Assembly: GCA_000442125.1 (NCBI GenBank)
Contig: KE546968.1
Coordinates: forward strand, 461,932 to 525,931
From: Opeltia flavorubescens
Lineage: Eukaryota; Ascomycota; Lecanoromycetes; Teloschistales; Teloschistaceae
Length of the DNA stretch: 64,000 bases
Reading direction: 5' to 3'
Positions 40,387 through 50,569 of the stretch are shown here, piece by piece. Position 1 is the first letter of the stretch. Every line of letters begins with the position of its first letter. The translations under genes were made by a program, and so were the position numbers. The notes beneath the pieces are model-generated. The model did no database searches and was not told where the DNA came from. It was given only the letters and a program-made list of their open reading frames with translations.

Positions 40387-41016
40387 ATGTCTTTCATTCG
40401 GATCCTTGTTGGTGCTCTTTTTGTATTTCTTGTCTCTGGACTCCCTGCGGATCAAGCAGCGAATGCGTCTCCTATTTCCACCAAACCTGGACTAGAACTT
40501 CTTTTCAACGGCGTAATCCATCTAGCAGATTTTTCACCCCCGATCCCAATTCCGGCCGGTCAAAGAATAGGTAAACAGCGTTCTTCTAGCTCTAACATAA
40601 GGAAAGCTCTTGAGTGTTTAGCCTACTGACACATCGCAGTGGCGAAGGTCAACAGTGGAAAGCTCAGCGGAACAGGCTTTAGCGGTACCATCCAAGGCGG
40701 TATCTCTGTCATCGATATCATCAATGGCGGCCAGGCCATTGTGAATAGTATCCGTAGCTTCGGGGTGACATCAGATGGATCGTCCTTCTTGATCGAAGAA
40801 AGTGGCACAGGAAGCCCTCTTGATGACTTTTCAAGGGCTGTACGTATTCTTCTTCCATTCATATCCTGAGATTTAATAACTGACAACATACCGAAGATCA
40901 TAAGCGTTGGAGGCAAATACGCTAATCTCCAATACGAGTTCCTGCTCACAGAGGCTGTCCTAAGCCAAGACCGGAAGACCGTCAATAATGCAAATTACAG
41001 GATAACGGACAGTTGA
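40387..41016 (+). CDS. Small secreted DUF3237-like protein
   Basis: Three exons, 40387-40570, 40640-40839 and 40897-41016, encode 167 residues. Both introns (69 and 57 bp) have CTGAC-type branch points. The N terminus MSFIRILVGALFVFLVSGLP is a clear signal peptide. The mature part has the layout of the DUF3237 beta-barrel family: LELLFNGVIHLA, then a Gly-rich GKLSGTGFSGTIQGG turn and SFGVTSDGSSFLIEESGTG. Most members have no known biochemical role. No transmembrane segment follows the signal, so the protein is probably extracellular. Assignment is by motif pattern only; splicing is well supported because each junction restores the family pattern. Confidence 0.72.
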
Positions 41017-41418
41017 GATGGCAGTGGGCAGCATGCTGATAGTCCAATTATGTGTAATCTTAATGTTTGAATTCGTAATGTTTTCTCGGAGCAATCTTCG
41101 ATGTACGAGCAATCATGGCTTGAGTTGTAACTTCGACCTGCTAAGAAAATTTTGACATTCTTTGTGTTCGTCAGATCTACCTGTTAATTGGCTACGGGTG
41201 ACTCAGCTGTGCAAAGGGTCTGACAAATTTCATTCAGCAGTGGAAACTTACCACGAGTCAAAAGATAACATAAAAGGTCGCAGAGCATTCCTTTTTTTTA
41301 CCATAAGTTCATCGAATGCAACCAGCACTTTGTTTGAAGAGAGCCATCTGCATCGATCAAAACCAAAGCCTACCCATGGTTGTTCGATTTCCTACACTTA
41401 ATCCCAAAGACCACGGAA
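41017..41418. other. Intergenic, nothing seen
   Basis: The 3' flank of the secreted-protein gene and the presumed promoter of the small Cys-rich gene. No supported ORF. Confidence 0.4.
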
Positions 41419-41598
41419 ATGCCGGAATACGAAGACGTGGGTTACCTTTGGTATTGTTGCTGCTGTGGAGAACTCAATAGCTTCCAATCGTCTAGATGCT
41501 CCAACCGGTCCCAATGTAGGCATAGCCTCTGTGAAGACTGTACAGTCCAGATGGTGAACGTGGATACGCATGGACACACACTCTCTCTCGGTGCGTGA
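41419..41598 (+). CDS. 59-residue Cys-rich zinc-finger-like protein
   Basis: The ATG at 41419 opens a 59-codon frame beginning MPEYEDVGYLWYCCCCGELN. The spacing W-Y-C-x2-C, then C-x6-C-x-H-x2-C-x2-C (RCSNRSQCRHSLCEDC) looks like a small zinc ribbon or treble-clef knuckle. Similar W-x-C-x2-C...C-x-H-x2-C-x2-C proteins of unknown function are common in Leotiomycetes and other ascomycetes. It has no signal peptide, so it is probably intracellular. It is short and single-exon. A downstream splice extension into 41,660 and beyond cannot be excluded, but I saw no convincing junction. Confidence 0.5.
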   Translation: MPEYEDVGYLWYCCCCGELNSFQSSRCSNRSQCRHSLCEDCTVQMVNVDTHGHTLSLGA

Positions 41599-43094
41599 AT
41601 CTGTAATTCATGGTGAAGAATGATGGAATGGAACGGATTCTTGCGCATGGGAGGAATGGGTGTGTTTTGGATGGACAGTCAAAGCGTCTGCGAATGTGTG
41701 TCATTTAATATTGCTGGAAGTTTCACTGCTATTGAAGGTGGCTTTTCTCAACAGGTTTCTCGAAGATCGCGAGTTGAGTAATGACTACTGCCTTTTTCTC
41801 GTTCATGATATCCGATGTCTCGAGTTCTCTACATGGATTATATTTGGAGAAGCGAGTGGCTGTGAGGATCCCGAGCCTATCGTCTGCAATTTACCCCTTC
41901 CATATGGGTATAATCTGTATAGACAGCTGGTGCACGGATGAAGGTGGCAAATGTGCCTGGGCGAGAAACCATTAGCTTGGCAACGCTGGCGAGTCACAGA
42001 CGCACGCTTCTATTAGTGTACCCCCTGAAGAGCATTTGTCCGGGCTTCCCGTCCCTCCTTTCCGCTCTGTTGGTAGCTAAAGAAACCCAAGTCCACCCGC
42101 GATGCATAGATAGTATACACAAGCCCTCCACACCTGCCTTTTACCAAGCGTGTGTTGAAGATAGAGGGGTTTCGAGTATACAATATTTGCCGGACTAGCT
42201 GATCTAACATTTAGTGATCTGCGGTCACCTCGTGGCGAGCAAGGAGAAGGGAGAAGGCGTTGTTCTCAACGATGGTACGCTGTAGGAACACCATTAGAGC
42301 CATGGATCAGTACCCTGACTGGACGGAGAGGGAGAACGTGGAAGTTGAGAGGCAATTCAACGGACCAATTAGATTTTAGAGCCAGCCTCACAGCCAGCCA
42401 CATTATGTACGGAATCTATTGCGACAATTTCGGTGAGCCCAAAAGGGTACTCACGTAAGACCTCTGCTACCAGTATATCCGTACTCAGCCATAATGAATA
42501 CCTGATAAAGCAAAGTTAGATGATAATAGATGCAGCGATAAGCGATCCGAGCCTTTGGGTGTCCGCAGATGCTGGAAACGAACGGCTGCAGGCTTTCGGC
42601 AGTCACAGGGAGGCGTCCCGTTAACGGTTCGAGGGATTTCGGAGTAAGTGGAGGCGTATCTGTGCATGGGGGGAAAAGGAAGGCCGGGAGGAGACCCCAG
42701 ACCCAATTTCGAGCGACCTAGTTTTAGCCTCTCTTGCTCGTGCGTCTGAAAAAGAGCCGGGGTCCAACGGCAACCTCCTGGAACCGTCATCTCACTATTC
42801 TACCACTATCTTACCAAACCACTTCAGATTTCCGGAATATCGTTCGAGACTGCCTCCCTGTTCAGAACCCCGTTGTCGTGTTGACACAAGGAGGTGCTCG
42901 TCTGAATTCATATTGGATGTCAACAGTCAATGCTCGGTCGCTACATAGATGATTGCGACAAAACGGGAAGTCCGCTATCCTGTTAATCTCGCCGCCCACT
43001 CGTTGCGAGTCCGGCATGCCTTGCTTCCACTATACTCTAACGTCGACATCGCATCATTCCTGAACCAAATTCGCAACACGAGCCCGCCCTTTCA
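41599..43094. other. 1.5-kb intergenic region before the kinesin gene
   Basis: Only short frames without domain character. The last few hundred bases are pyrimidine-rich (for example CCACTCGTTGCGAG to TTCCTGAACC) and probably carry the kinesin promoter and leader. Confidence 0.45.
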
Positions 43095-46000
43095 ATGGCG
43101 GGCTCACTCGCCAGCTCGCCGCCCGCATCCCCTCCCACTACTCGCCCTTTGAGCGCCATCTTCCAATCAACAAGAAGTTCGAGTCGGTTGAGCGTGAGCA
43201 AAAAGGCTGGCGGAACTAGTCATGTCTCCGATGATGAAGGGAAAACGCTGGTTAGAGTGGGTATGTATCGTCCGTAGCAGATACAACAGGTCCCAGCAAA
43301 AATGCTCATGCTATGCTTTTCCGACAGCTGTGCGCGTACGACCACCTCTTCAGCCTTCGGATCCAGGCTTCGATTTGATCCCACAGCGTTTTCAGCGATC
43401 AACCGTCCACGTCGCATCTTCCACAAATTTAGCCATCGATTCCTCCCAAGGTCGCAAGTTATTTATTTTTGATCGAGTCTTTGGAGAAGATGTATCTCAA
43501 GAAGGAGTCTGGGATTATCTTCATGACAGCGTCGACGCATTTGTGCAAGGCTACAACGTTTCGCTTCTTGCGTACGGCCAATCCGGCTCGGGGAAGTCTT
43601 ACACAATGGGAACATCTGGCCCTGCCGAGCAAAGTGACCCTCAGCTTATGGGTAAGCCCTCCCTCACGATATGTGATAAACAGCCGTTATCGAAAATATC
43701 GGGAACATTGACACTGTGCTTGCCAGGTATTGTCCCTAGAGCTGCGACGGCCTTGTTTGCCAGACTAGCTGGACCCCCTCCTCTACATCGACATGGATCA
43801 TCTGGTCTACGGACTCCAACTCGCTACTCGACGAGTTCGCCACCGACCTTGTCAAGTTTGGCCAAGGGCAATGCAAATGAGAGCTGGCAACTGAAAGCGA
43901 CTTACGTGGAGGTAAGTATCTGCGAGCTGGGCGCCAAATGAAGCTACTAATTGTATGCTTCTTAGATTTACAATGAGCAATTGAGAGATTTGCTTCTACC
44001 CGATTCAACTCCTGCGAGCGAAAGGCCAACCGTTGTCATCCGTGAGGATGTGAAAGGTCGGATCCTGTTGACGGGACTTCATCAAGTCGCGATCAATTCC
44101 GTGGATGATCTTTTGAATGCTCTCAATTTCGGCTCTTCGATTCGGCAAACAGATGCCACAGCTATCAATGCCAAATCCTCGCGTTCGCATGCGGTTCTTA
44201 GTCTCAATCTCGTACAACGCAAGAACAAAGCGCAGCAGTTATCCGCCTACGAGAAAAGATACTCAATGCCTGTGGAAGCTCTATCAGCACCTGAAAATTG
44301 GGTTACTATCGACAGCAAGTTGCATTTCGTGGACTTGGCAGGAAGTGAGAGATTAAAGAACACCCAAGCTTCTGGAGACCGCGCAAAAGAAGGGATATCA
44401 ATTAACGCCGGCCTTGCAAGCCTGGGCAAGGTCATCTCCCAGTTGTCGTCTCGCCAACCTGGATCCCACGTTTCATATCGAGATTCTCGACTTACTCGTC
44501 TACTCCAAGATTCCCTCGGTGGTAATGCCATCACATACATGATTGCCTGTGTTACTCCTGCAGAGTTCCATTTGAGCGAATCCCTGAATACCGTCCAGTA
44601 TGCACAGCGAGCGAGAGCGATTCAAAGCAAACCGCAGATACAGCAGACTTCGGATAACAGCGATAAACAGGCAGTCATCGAACGTCTTCGGGCTGAAGTT
44701 TCATTCCTCCGCGAACAGATTCACGGTGGTGAACGCAATGTGCGCAACGGAAATAGTCCTCCGGAAAGGGGCGAGCGTCAAAGTGAGGTTGAGGTTGAAC
44801 TACAGAATCATCTTCTCGATGTGCAGGAGAGTTACACCGCCCTAAGCCAGCGTCACGCCAAGCTTATTTCTGAGATCTCAAAGGCAAGAGACGATGAGTC
44901 CAACAATACACCAACACTAACACAGTCTATTGGTGACTCCGCTGTTGAGAGATTGAAGAGATCCAATTCTTTTGCAGAAGCCGTGGAGCAAGTAGTTCTC
45001 GAATATGAGAAGACGATACAGAGTCTTGAGTCCTCACTATCGAAGACAAGATCGAATCTGGCCACGACTGAAAGCAACCTTCTCGAAAGGGAGTCAAAAT
45101 GCGCCTACGTTGAGACCATGAACCAGCAGCTTCAGAGCCGTTTACAAAAGCTCTCAGACCGTGAAGCAAGCACAGAGCATTATTTACACGATCTTGAAGC
45201 AAGACTCGATGGACACAGTTCTGGTGAAGAGAAAAACTCCGCAATTATAGTTGAGTTACGAAAGGAGATTGCTAGAGTCCGGGAGAATGAGGCTAGCTGC
45301 GAGGACTACATCTCCACGTTAGAAGAACGCCTGGCTGAGTCGGATCAAGACATGGAACTTATGCAGCGTGAGGTGGATCGTCTGGAGCATGTAGTCGCAC
45401 GACAAAGAAGCCTTGGAAAGCTCGATAACCTGCTGTACGAGTTTGATCACCTCCAACATGACAGCAAACCTTCAGAAAACCGCGATAAAGCTAAGCCTAT
45501 GGCCAACGGCATTGCTAAATCTTCTACTAGTAAACGTAAGTTATCGGAAACCACACTTCAGGAGGCTGCGGGTACTGCGATTCCTGACTCCGATTCGGAA
45601 AGCGATATCGAACAAGAGACACCTCATTCTGATGGCCTCCAACAGCATGAAGAGACGACAAAGGACGAGAAGAAATCAAGGCCTAGATTTCGAGAAGTTA
45701 TGTTTTCAGATGCCCGATCGAAACGTATCCTCGACTCGCCTGCTCCAAGCCCTTCTCAATCTCAATTCGTTGCTGATAAGCTTGAAAATGTCACACAGGA
45801 ACTGCTGGGTTTACGTGTTGAGCACGAATCAACTGTATCCGAGTTTGAATTGATGTCTGCCAAATATGAGGAGGCCTTGCGGACCCTTGCTGAACTTCAA
45901 GATGCTGTCGATGAAGCTCGCCATTCGAACACGCGTAACGATTTAGGGTCGCCAACCTCGACAAGACCATCGTCTTTTTTAGGGCCAGCGAGGGTGAACG

Positions 46001-48412
46001 AGCTCAAAGGTGGACACTTGCCATCCTCGCGCTCGCTCTTATCGGAATTGTCCTCAGTTGGGGATTCGACAAGTACAGCCGAATCGTCGGTATCAGGGGA
46101 GCCACTGGCACAGACTATTTCCGGAAACTCGGAGCAAACCCTGCGGAATGAGACTGGTCCCTCGTCCGAAGTGAATTACCTGAAAAGGTCTGCACTGGAA
46201 AAGGACCAGGAGTTGAATGCATTAAAGGAGCGTTATGACCAGCTCCAAGAAAGCCACGTGGACACACTCGACCTGGTTGAAGAACTCAAGAGTGAAGTGC
46301 AAAAGGCGAAAATGAACAGTCCAATTAGTCCAACTGAACCTGTAATACGACGAAAGTCTAGTCAGAACGTAATGACTATTGACCGGGCCCATCGATCCCT
46401 TGCATCTTTGAAAAATATTGCTGCCGAGAATCTGGAGGATAAGCCTGACACTTTACAAAGTTTTGAACTGAACCTGAACACAGCGATGCACGAACTGCAT
46501 CAGAGATCCGAACGGGTACAGGTGCTGGAGGCTGAACTTGGCAGCGTCAAAAAGGAGATGGAAGGTAAAATGGCCATGATTTCTGGGCTCACACGCGAAA
46601 GATCTAGTCTCAAAGCATCGTCGCCAATGGATATATCGGTTGTGTCGACGATGCATGACCAACTCTTGCAGCATGAAAACCAGATCAAGATGATGCAAGA
46701 GGACCATGCGAAGCGAGAGAATGAATTAACGCACGAACTTGAGTATCTTCGGAAAGCCTTTGAACAAACTATGCAGCCTTCGGGGCCTGACATGCCAGGG
46801 GTCTTCCCAGAGACCCCCGCTGTGAACGAAGTGAACGGCAAGCAGCTTGGGTACGAGGGCGAGGAGATTACCAGGTTGCAGCATGAAATTGAGCAGTGGC
46901 AGCAGAAGCACCAAGCGGCAGTCGAAGCGATGCAAACTTCAGAGAGTAAACTACTCGCGACTGTACATGAGCTTGAAGCCTCTACAGCCAACCTTGAAAG
47001 TTTGCAACAGCAAAGAATGCGCGAGATTGATCGGGGATCCGAGCGAGATATTGCTAAAGCCGTCGAAAGTGATCAAGAAAGAGCCCAGCACGCACAAACC
47101 GTTCAGGTCTTACGTAAGGAGGTTGCTGAACATAAGGGAACCATCGATGACCATGTAGCTAAGATTGTAGAGTTGGAAAGAGCACAGATAAGCTCCCGAG
47201 AGCAGATTGAAGAGGGTGTACGTTACAAGACCTTGACCGATCAACAGCTTGCCGTGCATCAGAACCGAATCGCAGATCTCGAGAGGAAGGTGCAGGAGCA
47301 TCAGTCTGATGTCGAGTTCCATAAGCATGGGCTGAAATCACTCCACGACGCTCACGCTCGAGATCTTGAGGCATTGCGGAGCAGGCTTGTGGCTGAGGCA
47401 CGATCAGACATGGCCAGAAGAAATGAGGAACTTATCCAGGAGCATCAATATGCATTCACCAAAGAAGCTGACGCACTCAATGCACGGATTGAAATGCTGA
47501 CAGCGCAACTGGATGAGCAAACCGAAAAGTTCTTGCAATTGGAGAAAGAGCGAGAAGAAGTCGCCTCATCGTTTGATCGATGTAAAGCAGAACTTGCCAA
47601 AGTCACCGAGGAGAAAGAGACTGCCGCACGGCTCGTCAACGAACTTGAGGACCAGTTGACACAAAGCTACGATCAACAGCGAGCAACCACTGACCGGATG
47701 TCCATGCTTTCCACCAACCGGGATCAAGCTTTTCAAGAAGTCCTCGCGGCCAAGAGTAAATTGGAGGATGATCTTGAGACTTACCGGCGGCGCTTGGATC
47801 ACGCTGAGGTTTGCTGGTCCTGTCCTTATTTAATTTTACTGTCACGCTCACTAAAAGCAGGGTCAGGCACGCGGTCCTTCACCACATATAGACGGTCCTC
47901 AGCCGTACGAACGCTCGAACTCAATGACCTCGAATCTCCGCAAGAGCACCTCGGTCACATCCCTTCCGTCTCCTCCTCCCGCAATACCACTTCCTCCGCT
48001 TCCTGCACAAGCGACTGCCAACAACGCGAACAATGGACCAGCTCCCGTCAATGCACATGAATACGTCAGCGTTCAGTACGCCGAAGATCAAGAAGCACGT
48101 ATTCGTACTATTGAGAAGCATCTATTTGCCGAAAAACAATTGACAGCAACACTTGAAGAGGCCCTCGTTGATCTCGAACATTCGGGAAACAAGACCAAGG
48201 GCGACCTCGACACATGGAAGAAAAAATGCTGGGCGTATGAAGATGAGCTAGCCAAATTGAGGAAGGAGCGAAACAGCATCCGGCATTCTGTTCAAGCAGT
48301 TGAAGAAGAAAGGAACGCTCGAAAGGAAGCCGAAGCGGCACGAGCCCATCTGGAAGAGAGGATGAGTGCGTTACAGAAGCGAAAGAAGAAGAGCGGCTTC
48401 AATTGTTTTTAA
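43095..48412 (+). CDS. Kinesin motor protein, N-terminal motor, possibly kinesin-4
   Basis: Five exons, 43095-43260, 43328-43651, 43727-43911, 43966-47808 and 47861-48412, give 1,689 residues. The motor starts at VRVAVRVRPPLQ (about residue 53). It has the ATP loop GQSGSGKSYTMG (about 138), switch I NAKSSRSHAV and switch II DLAGSE, and ends near LNTVQYAQRARAI (about 436). Almost all the rest is heptad-type coiled coil, interrupted by Ser/Pro-rich linkers, one being PSPPPAIPLPPLP just after the last junction. An N-terminal motor with a long coiled stalk and this motor sequence suggest the kinesin-4/chromokinesin group; the subfamily call is inference. The last donor is GTTTGC rather than GTAAGT, but the junction moves cleanly into the frame that carries the remaining coiled coil. 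It should move on microtubules; the cargo is unknown. Confidence 0.88.
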
Positions 48413-49346
48413 CTCTCGACATGCAGCATTTTCCTTCCTGGTACACATATTGCAATGCTAAGATACCCTTTTTGTAGGAACTTGGTTCCGGATCTCTTGT
48501 TGAACAAGCGAGGCACGATTTTATGCACATTCTTTTTCAAACTTTTAAAAATTTGTATCCATTTGTATCCATACGACTCCGGTGCTGCCGAGGAAAAAAT
48601 ATCCTTGCCACCCGAGGACCTGCTCACATGCAGACGTCCAGCACAGACCCTGTACATAGATCTACTAGCCACAAAATAGCTATGCTTGCTATCATCAAGA
48701 ACTCTGGATTCATTATCGATACCACGATTCTGATAAATTCCCGCTCCTGTCAAACCATCGTCGGCGGAAAGCTTGTTTCAACGATATTACACCACGGGTA
48801 ACCCTTTTATATCGCAACGAGTTGTCAAAACTGTTGCACTAATGGTAGGTTGTTTTAGCATTTCTTTACTCGGCCAACTTTACTTCCGTTAAGCAAGGTG
48901 ATGCCGTTGCGCTTATAAAGTGCCAACCGCGCAAGTTTCAACGCAGGAGTATGTTTTCCCCCCAATCTATTTTTGAAAAACAGAATGTCGGGGATGCGCT
49001 TACCAGTCCGAATAGTTGCTGGTGGAACTCAATGATCAGCATAGAAGGTTTGCCATTGGTCTGTCTCTCTTTACTTGTCTACCTTATCGACGCTGGATCA
49101 TTCTCGGTCATGAGTTTGACGAGTAGTGTTGCAGAACCTTCAATTTCGCATATACGTCAAGGGTTAACAGTTATTTCTCCGGTTCCTTAGCCCCACCTCC
49201 AGGGGCCCGGATATCAGAGAGCTATCATGATGCTTTCGTATAAATGACAGAGGCTGTTGCTTTTCTTTCTCGTTTGTCACCACCCCACGTTCATTACCCA
49301 TTGCATATACATCGATCGAATCATTCTTTATCCCGTCACTACCACG
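48413..49346. other. Intergenic; 3' UTR of kinesin and promoter of the secreted gene
   Basis: No supported gene. A TATA-like box at 49239 is listed separately. Confidence 0.45.
49239..49245 (+). promoter_or_regulatory. TATA-like box upstream of the RNase-like secreted gene
   Basis: TATAAAT lies 108 bases before the predicted ATG, followed by a pyrimidine-rich leader (TTGCTTTTCTTTCTCGTTTG). Distance and context fit a core promoter of a small, strongly expressed gene, but the match is short and could be chance. Confidence 0.35.
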
Positions 49347-49925
49347 ATGTATCCATACAAGGTACGTTGTTTCACTCAAGTATTGCTTACTGTCTGCCAC
49401 CCTTGCTCGGACCAGGTGCTTACTTGACCTCTTCAGTCACTCATTTTGGCTGCATTAGCCGTTCTAGCCCCAGCAGCTGTCTCCGGAGCAGATGTGATAA
49501 GAAGTGCTCACTGCTTCAACATCGCATACACCAGCGACGAAGTCAGCGCCGCCTTAAGAGCAGCACACGATCTGCCCATCGGCGCCATTCAAGGCTACCC
49601 CATGAGATACCCTCTGTCGAACCTCAAATTCGCCTGGCCAGACCATGGTCATCCGTTCCCAGCAAGCGGCTACCCTTGGAGCTCGAGGTGCAAGAATACG
49701 GCTGCACTTCATAAATTCCCCCTGTTGCCCTCGAGTATGACAGGACATGATGGGAATGGTAGGCCTGCAGCATGGTCAGGGAAGACGCCGAGAGTTAGCA
49801 CACTGCCCAACGGGCAAACGCAGATGGACTACGTCTTCCAGGATGATCAAGGCAACTTTTGCATGATTGCTACGGAGACGCCACTGGGGACAAGTGGGTG
49901 GTTACCTTGTGCCTGGGAATGGTGA
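49347..49925 (+). CDS. Secreted RNase N1/T1-like protein, probably non-catalytic
   Basis: Two exons, 49347-49361 (MYPYK) and 49437-49925, encode 167 residues; the 75-bp intron splits the signal peptide (YPYKSLILAALAVLAPA). By eye the mature part follows RNase T1: YTSDEVSAA aligns with YSSSDVSTA, YPMRYP with YPHKYN, FPLLPSS with WPILSSG, MDYVFQD with DRVVFNE and ATETPLGTSG with THTGASG. On this alignment only the Tyr of the T1 site is kept; His40, Glu58, Arg77 and His92 are replaced by Met, Lys, Tyr and Glu. Four cysteines remain, with the first and last placed like the conserved T1 disulfide. Secreted dead RNase-like proteins are known as effectors in powdery mildews. That role here is inference, and the alignment is manual. 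Confidence 0.7.
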
Positions 49926-50569
49926 AAAGGGCGTCCATTGAACTGTGGATTGAAGAATGTGTCCCATGGAATTGGTGGCATTGGTGATAACAGCGGGTTG
50001 TTGGGTTGATTTCGATTCTCATCATGTAACATAACACAATTGGTCCATGGCAGAATTCTATTCTATACCTCAAACTTTCTGCCCTCGAGCCACGAGGAAA
50101 TCGTTGCTGGAATGGCTGACTGGTGAAACGGCTGAGGCTTGTGAAACATCGAATGCGCCAAGCCTCAGCCCTACAAACCGTGTCGGCCTACGTTATTTGC
50201 TTGTGCCACTTGGACCGTTAAAATAGTGTTGCTTGATGCTCGTTGCATATTTGCCAACGAAGCAGGCGCAGGCCGCACTGCATTGCTGTCCATCCATTTT
50301 GTAATCCTCCACAGAGTCCTCTCTATCACCCCGGGTGTTGCCATCGTAGCAGATATTCTTCGAGCTCTCATACCGGATGGGATCTCCGCTAGATTTTGAG
50401 TTATTGGCTTCCTTTCCTGTCAGCCGTCTCGTAATGACGTGCTTCTTCGTCGGTCCAAAGTCTGGATTAAGCCAAAGCCACGATAATATCAAACAAGATG
50501 TAGCTTTCAGATACATTGGATCATAGCTTTTTGCCATCCCTAGGTACCACATCGAGACTTGAGGAGAAC
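49926..50569. other. Intergenic, presumed promoter of the TBC gene
   Basis: The minus-strand frame at 50193-50660 (155 codons) overlaps the start of the TBC gene and shows no domain. Nothing else is supported. Confidence 0.4.

Noticed and set aside
39816-40397. 193-codon minus-strand frame with a leucine-rich stretch
   Set aside because: No start-to-domain logic, no introns and no recognisable family; a degraded F-box/LRR remnant is possible but not supportable.
43222-43941. 239-codon frame overlapping the kinesin start
   Set aside because: It reads through introns; the spliced path from 43095 restores the conserved VRVAVRVRPP motor start.
46500-46991. 163-codon minus-strand frame rich in Ser/Cys
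   Set aside because: Antisense shadow of the kinesin coiled coil; its composition is the mirror of Gln/Glu/Ala codons.
48395-48412. C-terminal CaaX-like prenylation signal in the kinesin (KKKSGFNCF)
   Set aside because: The cysteine is second from the end, not fourth, so it does not fit CaaX.
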